DNA of 64,000 nucleotides from Eupeodes corollae (GCF_945859685.1 NC_079147.1:231752765-231816764); one strand, 5' to 3'. Counted from the stretch's first letter, positions 34,053-46,387 are shown. The notes: generated from the letters alone by a model not told the origin. A program made the numbers and translations.

Positions 34053-35195
34053 ATTATGTATTTAATTAACGAGGTAACTATCAAGGCCCCGGGTCGATTG
34101 ATGCTTTGCCTTTTTGGTAATTCTTCCCCGGGTGTAGTCCCATGTTGATCGGAATACACAATTCTAAACGACTTCAACATCTCTGGAACCGTCATACACA
34201 TCGTTAGTAATGTAGTCAATCAAAACGTTGTATTGCCGGGTCTGGTCTGATGGTGTGGCTGCGGCTGGCTGGATGACTATCTGACTACCAATACCCTTAA
34301 GCCTCCACCTTAATTTTTCGTACACTATTATATGCCCCATCATCTGGCATTATAAAGGCGAATATTTACGTTAATTGCTATCTCAAATGACATGGTTTGG
34401 TTAGCAAGATATTTTAATATGTTATTTTATTTTTCTGTCCCAACAATCAACGAAAAACAAAAAGATGTGTATCTTCATGTTTTCCATTCATTTAGTCGCA
34501 GAGAGCCATGGTCTGGTCTTGTCCACATTCATGTCCAAAGTTATATACCTATAAAGCCACGACTTGTGTCCATCCCACCTTGTTATCGCATTATATTCAA
34601 GTTTGCAACTACATCACGACCGAATGTGCATGAACATTAATTTTTACATCACTGATTATTACACAGTATCTCCTCTTGCTCCTCTTTAACAAAAAATATA
34701 AAAACAAGGATGGTTTGCAAATAAAAATACAAAAATAAGACAGGAGCAAAGCCTTATAATAAACAGTATAAGGAGCTGGGTTTTGAAGAACGAATAGCAA
34801 CGATATGATGATGATGACGATGAAGACGACGACGACGAGGGAAATAATTCATTCAATTTGATCTGTGATAGTCTTACTCGTCGACGAGGACGACGACGAC
34901 GTCGTCATCACCATCATCTCCATCTAGGTATGCCTTACGGTTAAAAGATGCTAAAGTTGGAATATGGAGAGGAGTGGAGCACGACCCTTTTCAAGGTATC
35001 CACTGAGGAGGATCTTATTATTATTATTATCATCAGTTCTTTTTTGTATATATACTTTTTCCCAATGCACATGTGGCTTTTGGGACTTTTGTTTTATAAA
35101 ATAAGAGTCAGAGGGGGGAAAAAAACTGAACGTGAAAACTGGGGGCGAGATTAAATCTCAATATTGTTGAATTCTGATGCTGAGTAATGTGCTGT
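34053..35195. other. Spacer with trinucleotide repeats
   Basis: No gene was recognised. Imperfect GAT/GAC trinucleotide runs at 34806-34840 and 34880-34918; the second contains GACGACGACGACGTCGTC, partly palindromic. An ATT/ATC run occurs near 35016-35034. Confidence 0.55.
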
Positions 35196-35199
35196 GCCT

Positions 35200-36450
35200 G
35201 TCGGTACCAAACTGAAATGAGTTTTTTTAAAGCCTGTGAAGTAATGTAGACGAATTTAATTTTCTACTCTATCACTTCGAACCGTGTAGGAATGGTTTCG
35301 ACGATTCAGGGTTGTGAAAACGACATCATGCACAAGCCAGCCGACGAAAGACCTTTGACGAAGAATACCGATCAAATCATGAAAAACATAGAGTTAGACC
35401 GGCTGGCATGTGGCATCTCGTGACATCGCCCAGGAGATGGGAGTTACTCACCAAACTGTTTTAAGCCATCTGCAAAAAGCTGGATATCTGGCGGAAAAAA
35501 CCTTCTGGACCGAATCAATGTCTCCGATATGCTTCTAAAACGGAACGAAGTCGACCCATTTTTTAAGCGGATGGTGGATTTCGACGGAAAATAGATCACA
35601 TACGAAAATATCAATCGAAAACAGTCGTGGTCGAAGGCCGCTTAATAGTCCCAAACAGTGGCCAAGCCAGGATTAATGGCCAGTTAGGTTTAGCTGTGTC
35701 TTTGGTGGGATTGGAAGGGAATCATCCACTATGAGCTGCTGTCAAAAGATGAGACTCTTAATTCTACAATCTACTTCGAACAATGGACCGCTTGAAAAAG
35801 GCGATCGACCAGATGCGTCTAGAATTGGCTAACAGGAAGGGTGTAGTGTTCCACCAGGACAACGCCAGACCACACGCTACGGAAGCTCACATGGAAGGTT
35901 TTATTGCATCCACCATATTTTTTTTTAAGTTGACGGGCACTCAAGGGGTTATTAATACCCTTAACATACATAAAGGTTAAACACAGTGCGAGCTTTAAGA
36001 AAATAGAGAAGGATGAAAGAGGAGATACCGATGCACATTGGTCTTAAAGCTTTGAATGTTAAAATGACAGGGAAAAACACAGTTGGGTAAAGCATTCTAC
36101 ATTCTCGATGTGCGGTTAAAAAAAGAATCTCTATATGGCCCGAAAATAGCGCCAAGTGATTACCACCTTCTGCTGTCTATTTCGAACGCCCTTGGTGGTG
36201 TAAAGTTGAACTCAAAAGAGGCTTGTAAAAAGTGGCTGTACGAGTTCTTCGTAATTAAGGAAAGGGACTTCTACGAGGGGGTATTAAGAGGTTGCCGTCT
36301 AGATGAAAACGGATTATGGAACAAAACGGCACATATTTGAACTAAATCCGATCATTGTTGCACTTTTTATAAAGCATTGAGTAAAGAGCAAAAAAACGGA
36401 AGGGAGATATTTTCCAACGTGGAAATTAAGAAATTTAAAAGATTAATGAA
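35200..36450 (+). pseudogene. mariner (DD34D) transposase, decayed, split by a LINE tail
   Basis: Pieces in order: SRDIAQEMGVTHQTVLSHLQ (35420; helix-turn-helix), SPICF-like region with ICDMLLKRNEVDPFF visible in another frame (35525-35560), a catalytic block lost to mutation, LDRLKKAIDQMRLELANR (35784), VVFHQDNARPHA with the second D (35843), then WKVLLHPPY. LINE H (35919-36132) cuts the frame here. It resumes with the third D in IAPSDYHLL (36147), followed by KRDFYEGVLRGC and ENGLWNKTAHI to about 36340. Frameshifts and stops throughout the N-terminal half. No clear terminal repeats were seen. Confidence 0.78.
35919..36132 (-). mobile_element. LINE H 3' tail, inverted, inside the mariner at 35200
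   Basis: On the minus strand it reads SRMWNALPNCVFPCHFNIQ in shifted frames, the same C-terminus as 16901-17287. Flanked by ATAT at 35915-35918 and 36133-36136. The T run at 35919-35926 is its poly(A) tail. It is 5'-truncated to about 210 bases. Confidence 0.72.
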
Positions 36451-36741
36451 GCACCATACCCTTTAAATAAATATTTCCACTTCGCACATCTGTGGCGGTA
36501 TCTTATCTAAATAATAATGAAATCCATTGTTGGCGGCAGAGAAAAGATTCCAGCTATTTCGGGAAATAACATTAATCATACCTCGGTAGCGCAATCCGTT
36601 TACCAGTTCCAAGCTCATTTTCGAATAATTAGATTCAATCGCAAAACCAAAACTCGGAGGAAGCGTTGAGACTTTGTGACTTTTTCGAGTCTTTATTTTA
36701 ATTCATTTGAAGGACTCAACAAAAAGCTTTAGACTTAACTA

Positions 36742-37665
36742 ACAAGGGTGGGTAAAAAAGTTGGCGGAATGGAAAGGAAGGGGAATGAAATTTAGTACAT
36801 TTTTATTTTGCCTTTTCAATATACTCTCCCTTAACTTTTCACATCGGCCGAAAAATGTATTAATACCTTCGTAAAAAAAATGATTTGTCAAGTCCTAAGC
36901 AGAAATTGCCGACTTCACCTGTTCGTCATCGGTAAATCTTTTTCCAAGGAGTTCTTTCTTTAGATTTGGAACTACAAAATAATCAGAAGGGACCAAATCT
37001 GAACTATAAGACTGGTGATTCAATAAACTGAACTCACATTTCCGCCGGTTATACTGACACCCTTTTTTCTTGTGATCAACAAGCAAAATCCACGCCGAAT
37101 CCCAAAAGACTGTAGCCATGATTTTTTCATCCGATATTGAGACCTTGAAGTTCTTTTCCGCCACTGCGTCGACTTTTGTTTTTTCTCGGGCTCAAAATGA
37201 TGAACTCAAGTTCAATTTGGGCAATAAATTCATCTCTTTTTCCATTAAAGAGATTCGAAAGTTTACGAGAGAGAAGATTACACTAGCTGTCCCTTGTAAA
37301 TAGCTTAAAGCATTCTAGGCACCCACCTGGAACTGACCTTAGACAGACAAGGCCATGCAGAATATTAAAAATGGTCGTAGGTGATACTCCAACAGTTTCT
37401 GCAAGTTCTTTCTTCTTTAGCCGAGAATCTTCCGGAACAAGTTTCCAAAATCACCTGAGGCGATTTGCCTTGTTAGCCAAGAACTTTATCACTGCCCGAA
37501 ACTTAATTTTTTCCATTATTAATTTTTTCTCTCAGCAAAAGCTCAAACACTAATCACTTGATTTGAACCAAGCTCGGCATAAATGTCCAAACAATAAGAG
37601 GTACAAACATTTTCTCCAAGGCTGCTTCAAATACTCCATTCCACGAACTTTTTGACCCACCCTCG
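36742..37665 (-). mobile_element. mariner (DD34D) element, internally deleted, with TIRs
   Basis: Ends ACAAGGGTGGGTAAAAAAGT (left) and CGAGGGTGGGTCAAAAAGTT (right, complement), with TA at 36740-36741 and 37666-37667. On the minus strand: VIKFLANKANRLR, LKKKELAETVGVSPTTIFNI (near 37430; helix-turn-helix), then EKNFKVSISDEKIMATVFWD (37160-37100), ITGGNVS-like sequence and YSSDLVPSDYFVVPNLKKEL (37010-36930) with the third D in PSDY. The first and second catalytic D regions are lost: the element is 0.92 kb against about 1.3 kb for a full mariner. Confidence 0.82.
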
Positions 37666-37899
37666 TAAGTCTTTATACAAAATACGGTGTAACGTCGTTT
37701 GTAAAATGTCGCTTACACTACGGGCTACAGTAGCAACATTTTTCGTTAGGCAACGCACAGGTTTCGCTTTTTCGAACTGTAAATGTCACGAAAATAAAAC
37801 AAAAGCTGATAATGACTTGTTAGGTAATATACAATGAGCTAGGAAAAATGTTTATTGACTATTCAGATTTTCTTTGACTTTATTTTAAATATTGAAACC

Positions 37900-39470
37900 G
37901 ACATAAAAAACAACCCAAAAAACATTTGAAGCTATGTTAATAGTGAGAGAAATACTGACGGGTATCCAAACTGCATGTCTTTCAACAACGAACTTAGCCA
38001 TGACTCTGACAAAATTTCCCTCATTTGAATTCAATAAGTCTTTGGATCTCTGAAGATGAAATCGTTCGCAAAGCTTCAGGACTTGACGTTTGTTATAGCC
38101 CTGGGCTAGAAGGTGTACCTTCTTATATTTTGAAAAAATGCGTATCCTATTTATTCTATCCTCCTCATATTCTTTTTAATGAATCGCTTCAATCTTGCAT
38201 TTTTCTTGAAATTTGGAAGACTTCGTTCATAACACCGATACATAAAAAGGGTAGTAAAAAACTGTCCGTCATCCCTAAGTTTCTTGAGTCCATTTTTTGT
38301 AAAGTCATATCGTTTAATTGTAAGTCTATAATTTGTGACAGTCAACTTGGTTTCGTTCAAAATAAGTCAACAGTTATTAAGTTCTTTCATTTCACTTCCT
38401 TTTGTTTAGATTCGTTTGAAAAATGGAAACAATTTGACTGTGTCTTCACAGACTTCAGTAAGGCTTTGATAAATTGATTAAATTGTGCCATAAAACGTTA
38501 ACTTCCAAACTTAAATCCCAAGGCTTTAACGATAAATTTGTTAGTTGGATTTCGTCGTGCTTATATAATAGATCATACAGTGTAGTTTTTAGGAATGAGC
38601 GGTCATCATATTTTTATACCAACTCTGGCGTACCACAAGATAGCCACTTAGGACCTTTACTGTTTATTTTGTACGTTAACGACTTACCTTCTATTATAAA
38701 ACACTCATCTGTTTTGATTGTGATTTACGCTGATGACGCTTACCAACTGTTTACTCCAACAAGATGATCTAAATAGTTTTCGCAAATGGTGTTTTATAAA
38801 TAAGCTTTTACTAAACATAGAAAAATGTAAATCAATGTGTTTAACACGCAAACAAACTGTTTTGACTTTCAATTATCCATTAGACTCTTCTTATTTGACT
38901 AAACTCTCTACTTTCTCTGACCTAGGTATTATTCTTGGCTCAAAATTAACTTATCAAATCATTATGACTATATTATTAAAAAAAAAGCTAATAAGACACT
39001 CGGATCTATAAAACGGTTTTTACATGACCCTTATATTCTTAAACTTTTTTATTTATCATTTGTAAGACTAATATTGGAATATGGCTGCATAATGTGAGGG
39101 TACGAAGAAGATTCAATCGCTTCTGCCTCCGTTTCTTACCATGGCCCAATGAGCTTAAACTTCCACCGTACAATCATAGGCTCACGCTCATAAATCTTCC
39201 ATCGCTTTCTAAACACAGACAGTACATTCAGCTGTGCTTTATTATAAAATTGATCAATGTTCAATATTTTGGAACAATTAAACTTTATTTATAGCCGTTC
39301 AAGTATTAGAAGACAAGCTTCTTTACGTCCTATATCAAGCAGATCGAACTATGGTAAAAACAGTCCTCTCAAACAATTGATTTCAGTTTACAACAAGTAT
39401 TACTTTTTGGTATATTCCGTAAGCGATGATTTTAAAAGTAAAACATTTATAGTAATTTTTTCAGATTAGC
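37900..39470 (+). mobile_element. LINE D copy 1 (RT), disrupted
   Basis: RT from SPGLEGVPSYILKK (38097; usual SxGPDGIP), FITPIHKKGS (38225), LGFVQNKSTV (38348), DCVFTDFSKAL (38437), then a one-base frameshift, KLKSQGFNDKFVSWISSCL (38505), NSGVPQDSHLGPLLFILYVN (38614) and VIYADDAYQLF (38718) with an intact YADD. A thumb segment follows (LLLNIEKCKSMCLTR), ILEYGCI near 39072, and a tail NRFCLRFLPWP to about 39470. The Q of PQG is followed by D instead of G. Reading frames change at 38474, 38733 and 39094. The motifs resemble the LINE A group. Confidence 0.75.
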
Positions 39471-39550
39471 GTTTTTTTTTTGCAAATTGCTTAAAGCATT
39501 ATAAACCTAGAAATCTAATAATAAATGTAATATAAGTCTATTCCTCTTTA

Positions 39551-41340
39551 ATGAGTAGTTCGCAAGGTAACCCTAAAAAGGAATGGAAAGCCATAAACAG
39601 TTTAATTAACGCTAATTCATCCAATATCTTCAACTCGATTGTACTTAATAATGACGGTGTAGAATTTGAAGATCCTTTAATTGTTGCTTACCAATTCAAT
39701 GACTTTTTTGGTTCTGAAGGTCAAACTTCGGATTCATTTGATTTCTGTAATAGATGTGAAGTTGTATTAGTAGATAGCACATATCATATTTTTTGACCCA
39801 GTTACTGGATCTGAGGTATATAGCTTAATCAATTCGCTCAATAAGTCGTTCTCGTGTGGTGATGATTGTATTCCAAATCAAACTCTTAAACAAATCGAAC
39901 TGAATGTATTTGATATCCTAGCTCATCTTATTAATTTAAGCATTGGCACTGGGATTTTTCCATTTAAATTGAAATGTTCTAGCGTTATTCCACTTTTTAA
40001 AAAAGGTAATAAAAACGAAGTCAATAATTATAGACCTATTTCATTGCTATCCTCCATATCGAAAATATTTGAAAATAGAATGTTACGTTATCTTAACAAA
40101 ATAAATTTCTTAAATAGTTCGCAGTTCGGTTTTAGAGAAGGGTTCTCTACTGAAAATGCTCTTCTTGAATGTTGCACTTTAATTAATAAAGGCTTAGCAA
40201 AGCAAAGCATTTGATACAGTCGACAATAGCATTCTTCTTAAAAAAAATTACATAATATCGGAGTCCGTGGGTTTTTTTATAACTGGCTTTTGTCCTATTT
40301 GAAAGACAGGACCCAAAGAGTGAAAATTGGAGATTTTTTAAGTAACACTAAGGTTTCAAACCTTGGTGTTCCACAAGGGTCGGTCCTTGGTCCTATCCTG
40401 TTTCTTGTCTATATAAACTCTTTGTTCAGCCTTCCATTCGTTGGTAAGGTTACTGCTTTTGCTGACGATCTTGGTATAGCTTATGCCTCACCTAGTCCTC
40501 TTAACCTTGTAACTGATCTATATTTTGATACCCACCTACTGCGTATCTGGTTTGCAAAACACAAACTTAATGTAAGCAACAAAACTAAATTGATGTATTT
40601 TAGTTTAAGAACACAAACGATTCTAGATGTAAATATATTATTCCATGCTCAAAACTGCCAACGTTATAAAATGTTAAACTGTACATTTAATGGTGGTGGT
40701 GCTCTATCGCGATTTGATGAAGATAAAGTCTGTTGTGACAATTGTTTTAATGTTGAAATTGTAAATGATTTAAAATACCTACATACGTATTTCTTTTGAT
40801 CAAAATATGAGTTGGACAAATCACATTTCAACTTTGAAGCAATATCTACGTTCTTCAATCCGTAGTCTTTACCACCTCAAAAAATTTTGTGATCACAAAA
40901 CCTTAAAAACAGCTACTTTGGAGTTTTCCATTCTAAAATTCAGTATGGGATTAGTTGCTGGGGTGGTCCTTACCTAACTAAAATTCAGCCTCTGGTCATT
41001 TTGCAAAAGTGTGCTATGAGAAAAATCTGCGGGGTCAACCGGTTGTATCCTTCTATGGTGCTTTTTAGATCACTGAACATTCTACCTGTGAGACATTTAT
41101 ATTATTTTAAAGTTTCTAAAATATTCTTTATGAGATGTGGATATCTACAGAGTCCAAACTCTGAGGTCCGCAATTTGCGACGCAACCATGTCAGCTATGT
41201 ATCCGTCCCCTCATTTCGAACGACTCACTTTAGAAACTTCTACTCCATTGTGTTCTACAAGCTCTTTAATATGTTTCCCGATAATATTCGTTGTATTCGA
41301 ACCTTAAAATTATACTTACAATTTCTTTCAAATAATTGAA
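39551..41340 (+). mobile_element. LINE K (CR1/L2-like), RT and C-terminus, disrupted
   Basis: Connector KKEWKAINSLINANSS (39563), CGDDCIPNQTLKQIE (39858), VIPLFKKGNKNEVNNYRPIS (39988), FGFREGFSTENALLECC (40126), a deletion around the catalytic AFDTVDH motif near 40205, YLKDRTQRVKIGDFLSNTKV (40296), LGVPQGSVLGPILFLVYINS (40365) and VTAFADDLGIAYA (40448) with an FADD site. The tail QKCAMRKICGVNRLYPSMV (41001) runs to a stop at 41337. Stops at 40212, 40798 and between 40850 and 41000. No endonuclease is present. Confidence 0.78.
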
Positions 41341-41394
41341 TTTTATTATCACAATGCGTGCTCTGTTAAGAAAGTTAATCGCGCGCTTCTTCCA

Positions 41395-41667
41395 TTTTAT
41401 AGTTTTTAGGAATAAGCGGTCATCACATTTTTATACCAACTCTGGCGTACCACAAGGTAGCCACTTAGGACCTTTACTGTTTATTTTGTACGTTAACGAC
41501 TTACCTTCTATTATAAAACACTCATCTGTTTTAATTTTGATTTACGCTTATGATAGTTTTCGAGAATAGTGTTTTATAAATAAACTTTTACTAAACATAG
41601 ACAAATGTAAATCAATGTGTTTTACACGCAAACAAAATGTTTTGACTTTCAATTATCAATTAGACTT
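41395..41667 (+). mobile_element. LINE D copy 2, short fragment
   Basis: The segment repeats 38583-38895 of LINE D copy 1: NSGVPQGSHLGPLLFILYVN, LILIYAYD (YADD changed to YAYD) and LLLNIDKCKSMCFTRKQ. About 35 bases after the active site are deleted. This copy keeps PQG where copy 1 has PQD. Confidence 0.8.
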
Positions 41668-41669
41668 CT

Positions 41670-42490
41670 ACTGAAGCAGCTATTCGGGCTATTATGACTC
41701 AATTTCGTACCAAATTTACATTGTTGGACATTAAACCACCAACACAACATGGAAAATTTTGCGGAAAGATGTGGAAGGAAGGTGTGATGCCTTTCAAAAT
41801 ACAGCTGGTGCGAAATTGAAGCCGAACGACCTACAGAAATGTATAATTTTTGGTGAATTGGCTCTTGCAAAGTTTTTTTTCTTTCCACTTTCCACTTTCC
41901 ACTTTTCCACTTTTTTACCGAAAAATTGTTTTCAGCGACGAAGCTCATTTTAGGCTTAATGGGTACATAAATAAATCAGAATAGTCGAAGTTTTTCAAGA
42001 GCTACCAATGCATCCAAAAAGTCACAGTTTTGTGCTTTTTACGGGCAATGTGGTATCATTGGACCGTACTTCTTCAAAGATGCAAATGCGAATGCGAATG
42101 CGTAACGTAACTGGTAATGGTAAATGCTACCGTGAGATGATATCCATCTTTTTTTTGCCAAAATGCAAGAGCTGGACTAGCATGACATGTGATTTCAACA
42201 AGACGGTACCACATGCCACATAGCACGCGCAACAATAGACTTATTGAGAGGCGAGTTCGGTGAACATTTTATTTCACGTTCGGGATCGTGCGATTTAACG
42301 CCTTTAGACTAATTTTGTGTGGGGCTATATTAAAGCTTATAAGACAAGCCCGCTTCAATTGACGCATTGGAAGACAACATTGAAGTATTTTTTCGTGAGA
42401 AATAGGCCGAAATGTTGGAAAGAGTATGCCACAATTGGACTAAGCGGATGGACCATTTGAGGAGTTAAGTTTTTCGTCAAATAAAGTTTC
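41670..42490 (+). pseudogene. DD41D mariner-like transposase, highly decayed
   Basis: Pieces: EAAIRAIMTQFRTKFTLLDI (41676), KLKPNDLQKCIIFGELALAK, VFSDEAHF-like with RLNGYINK (41930), FQQDGTTCHIA in another frame (42196), LLRGEFGEHFISR, SCDLTPLD followed by a stop (42287), and MERVCHNWTKRMDHLR-like sequence to the end. Closest to the protein at 13281-14446 by eye. A seven-base TTTCCAC repeat at 41882-41914 has expanded inside the frame, and a GCGAAT run lies near 42083-42102. Confidence 0.7.
41882..41914. repeat. TTTCCAC heptamer microsatellite
   Basis: About four and a half copies of TTTCCAC, the last with one extra T, inside the decayed transposase. Confidence 0.8.
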
Positions 42491-42654
42491 TCCAAGTTGC
42501 TAGCAGCAGTGGAGTAATTAAAAGCCGTTTGTTTAATACTGGACTAGTATGCCTTCAGTATAACCTATCAATAGGTGTTTATGGTGAAACTTTTCCGGCA
42601 ACAAATTAATATGAAGACATTTTAAGATGACCTGTCACTTAGTGTCTTAGTTGT

Positions 42655-42985
42655 ATAAATAAATTAGGTAGCGCAACAGTCCGTAGAGAACTAAGGCCCA
42701 GGAAAATATAACTCTCAACCATTCCTGTTTGCGAGTCATTTCAAGGGGCCAACAGTTTTTACGCCGAAAAAATAAAATCCGTTGAGCAGTATGGCCTCGT
42801 GATCTACAACTTTCAACCATTTCTTCGTGTTAGTACTGTTGTCAGGAATGGTGGAGACCTACATTTTAAAACCGAATCCGAACGGCTAATTTGAGAAAGC
42901 ACTTTTCATGACAAGAATTGCTCTTGAAGGATTTTCCAATTCCTCGCAAGATACAGTACCCGTAAAAAACTTGTATAGGGTCCGC
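42655..42985 (-). mobile_element. Two SINE 3' halves in tandem (S5)
   Basis: On the minus strand, 42985-42780 carries CTTGCGAGGAATTGG, CTTGTCATGAAAAGTGCTTT and GGTTTTAAAATGTAGGTC, ending in AGGCCATACTGCTCAACGGA. A second partial copy, 42775-42655, carries CAAACAGGAATGGTTGAGAG, GGGCCTTAGTTCTCTACGGA and CTGTTGCGCTACC. The tRNA-like head is absent from both. The last block matches the 3' end of the RTE-like LINEs. Confidence 0.75.
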
Positions 42986-43319
42986 CATTTAACTTTTTTT
43001 TTCAACTAGTTCTTATTTCGTGAATGGTAACACTTCGAGCCCTTCCCGCAAATTTATCGTAAGCCCCAAAATAAATTTTATCGTAAACGACAAATCAAAA
43101 GCTTACAACTTGTACCCGTAGTCGGTATTGGAAATTTTTAATTATGCTTAAGGTAAGAAATGACAAAAGCCTTCAAGGCTCTAAGTGTTATTAGCAAATT
43201 TTAATAATTAAGTTTTCATTTTTATTGAAAATGGCGGGAAGGGCTCGACTTAGCTCATGTCTGATTTGACAGATAATTAGTTTTATCTTTGCGCTTGAAC
43301 AACGCTCAGAACAACCCTT
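42986..43319. other. Spacer
   Basis: No gene or repeat was recognised. Confidence 0.4.
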
Positions 43320-43550
43320 AGAGAAGATGCCGATTTTGCCAAAAAAAAACCATCTTTTCAGCCAATACATACAGAAGTTAATTCGGCCATTTTTCTTTAA
43401 AAATGAGAAAGGAATTATCGGGCCATGTGTACAAATTTTTGCTCACAAAAATCTAAGAAGAGGATATTGGCAACATTTGGTTTCAAGAGGACGGTGGCGC
43501 TACGTGCCGAAGCTACACTCGATGTTCTTATAGCATTTTCAAAAAAAAAG
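43320..43550 (+). pseudogene. DD41D mariner-like fragment
   Basis: FFFKNEKGIIGPCVQ (43397) corresponds to the GPYFFKDA region of the DD41D proteins, and IWFQEDGGATC in a neighbouring frame (43470-43503) to the second catalytic D motif. Too short and broken to place in a subfamily. Confidence 0.5.
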
Positions 43551-44570
43551 AAAAGTTATTTGGTCGACCCTTTAAAAGGCAACGATATTGAAACTTGAGT
43601 AACATAAAGTTGTGAGGTTGTAAATAGTAGAACAGTTTAACCAAGTCGTCTAGTTTTCTCTGAATATAGAAAAACTACATTTTTATAAAATATTTATAAG
43701 ATTGAAAAAATATCTGTAAAATACAAAAAATGTACATACTACTGAATATTTATTAACTTCCCACCTCCTCCGTAGTGAGTATTACTTAAATTTCATAGAA
43801 GAATGCTGTCAGATATTACTTTTCAAAACATTTCTATTCAAATAATCAACAACTTACGTACACTTATGAAGAATAACATCTCCATACCTTCGTTTATAAT
43901 ATTGTTTATTCCGAAAAATATAGAATTAAAAATTATTTACAAACACAAGCACATAATAAAAATAAAAATACAAATACTAATACACCCCCGTAAAATGCAA
44001 TTAAATATGAAAATAATACAATATTTGTTCTAAAGTACAACTCAACACTTGAATTACATTCAAAAAAAAGCTCTTAACCATTTTCCAATTTAAATTCACT
44101 ACAATATGTAATGTAAGTTTATTCCCACATCAAGTTATAGTTAACCAAGCTCTTCGCCATACACACTACACACCGTATTTAAAATAGCTGCAACTATAAT
44201 GTACAAAAGTGTACATTACGGTCCGTTGCCATTACACCACTCGAACTCCTCCGCATTTGTACAGTACAAATATACACATCGATACACATACATACATATA
44301 TATTAGGGTGTAGTCAAGCCAAAATAGGCATTTCCATATTTAATTTTTTTTAAAAACATGTGTTTTTTTTCTTGAACAACTCCAAGGAATTGACTAAAAT
44401 AAAATACATTACCGACATTTTTGAACAACTTTTTTATTTAGATTTGGAACCACCAGGATGGCCAGTTCAAAACATTCCAACATCAAATTATTTACTGAGC
44501 TGAAGCTTCGAAAAAACTATGAAAAAAAACGTTTCTCAGGTTGTCTTTTTGCATTATTTTTGGCAATATA
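43551..44570. other. AT-rich spacer
   Basis: No gene was recognised. A 76-codon frame of almost only I, K, N and Q (43803-44033) reflects base composition. Confidence 0.5.
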
Positions 44571-44732
44571 CGAGGTGTGTTCAAAAAGTACCCGGAAGTT
44601 CAAATTTTTTTTTATTGTGTTGGTTTATATTTTGTGGATTGTGGCAGCAAAGGAGGACACGATCTTCCCGCCAGCTCTACGTCGACAAGAGAAGGGATGA
44701 GAACCTCTTGCTCAGAAGTGATGTTTTAACAG

Positions 44733-46387
44733 CTACTTACTTACTTAAGGTGGCGCTACAGTCCGGGGCAGACCTGGGCCTCAACCAACATGCGTCTCCA
44801 GCCAGCTCGGTCCCTAGCTAGCTGTCTCCAGTTTCGCACGCCAAGTTGGTTGAGGTCCTCTCCCACCTGGGTGCGCCACCTGAGTCGCGGTCTTCCTCTA
44901 CTGCGCCGTCCCTCGGGATTGGATTCGCTCTACATGACCTAGCCATCTAAGCCGTTGGACTTTAATTCTGCTAACTAGGTCAGTGTCGCTGTACAGCCCG
45001 TACAGTTCGTCGTTATATCTTCTCCTCCATTCTCCATCTATGCGTACGGGACCAAAAATCACCCGAAGAATTTTTGAGAACCGGGATGATGAGTGTCTTA
45101 TACATGGTGATTTTACATGCTCGAGAGAGGACTTTACTTCTCAATTGCCTTCTAAGTCTAAAGAAGCAGCGATTTGCAAGAGTTATTCTTCGTTTGATTT
45201 CAGCGCTTTTGTCGTTGTCTGTGTGAATAGCGGTGCCTAGGTAGACAAAGTCCTTAACTACCTCAAAGTTAAAGCTGTCCATGGTGACGTTTTGTCCAAG
45301 TCGTTGTTCAATGTCCTGTTTTGATGACAGCATATACTTGGTCTTGCTCTCATTGACAACTAAACCCATCTTCTTCGCTTCCATCGCAATGCTCAAAAAC
45401 GCTGCACTGACATCACGCTTCGATCTTCCAATTATGTCAATATCATCTGCGAATCCGAGTAGTTGGATGGACCTTTGGAAGAACGATGTTGAAGAAGTCG
45501 CATGACAGTGCATCGCCTTGTCTAAAACCTTTTTTGACATCAAATGCATTGGTGAGCCGTTTTCCGACCTTGATAGAGCAGCGTGCATTCTCCACTGTCA
45601 TTCTTCACAAACGGATAAGTTTGACAGGGATGCCAAAACTAGACATTGCTTGGTAGAGCTCTTCTCTATGGATGCTGTCATACGCGGCTTTAAAATCGAT
45701 AAAGAGATGGTGGGTATCGATTTGAAGCTCCTGGGTTTTTTCCAAGATCTGCCGTAGTGTGAATATTTGGTCGATATTCCTGTTGTGAAGCCACACTGAT
45801 AAGGACCAATCAGGTTGTTGACGAATGGCTTCAGACGTTCACATAATACGTCAGAGAGGATCTTATACGCAATGTTAAGGAGACTGATGCCTCTGTAGTT
45901 GGCGCAGTCAAGAGGATCTCCTTTCTGATGTATCGGGCACACTATGCTGAGATTTCACTCATCGGGCATGATTTCTTTCGACCATATTTTGCAGATGAGT
46001 TGGTGCATGCTCCGTACCAAGTCATCGCCTGCTGCTTTGAATATTTCGGCACTAATGCCGTCAGTTCCAGCAGCTTTGTTTGACCTAAGTTTAGATATAA
46101 CTATCTTCACTTCGTCAAGGTCGGGTAGGCGGAATTGTTGATTTGCGTCGCCGAGGTTGAGTGGTTCTATCTCCCTTACAAGGAAATTCGGTTCGTAATC
46201 GCCGTTATATAATTTGGAGAAGTGATCTTTCCATATTCTCAGCATCGACTGTGGTTCTACTACGATGTTCCCCTGATCGTCTTTACAGGCTTCGGTTCGT
46301 GGCTGGTACCCTTGGGAGGTTTTTTTTACCTTTTGGTAAAATTAACGAACCTCATTCCTGTTGTGACATCCCTCTATTTCCTCGATC
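44733..46387 (-). mobile_element. RTE-like LINE, minus copy, 13-bp target duplication
   Basis: On the minus strand: MLRIWKDHFSKLYNGD (46245), SNKAAGTDGISAEIFKAAGD (46065-46010), IHQKGDPLDCANYRGISLLN (45935), GPYQCGF (45800), HHLFIDFKAAYDSIHREELY (45720) with the catalytic D block, then a deletion, LLGFADDIDIIGRSKRD (45465) with FADD, FVYLGTAIHTDND and RRQLRSKVLSRACKITMYKT. The endonuclease is missing, so it is 5'-truncated. The flanking duplication GATGTTTTAACAG lies at 44720-44732 and 46388-46400. The 3' end carries GGACTGTAGCGCCACC, then a TAAG-repeat tail, typical of RTE elements. Confidence 0.88.

Noticed and set aside
33986..34219. 77-codon minus-strand frame over the SINE S4 tail
   Set aside because: Part of it is the SINE complement; the rest (YITNDVYDGSRDVEVV in another frame) hints at a decayed TE, but I cannot name the family.
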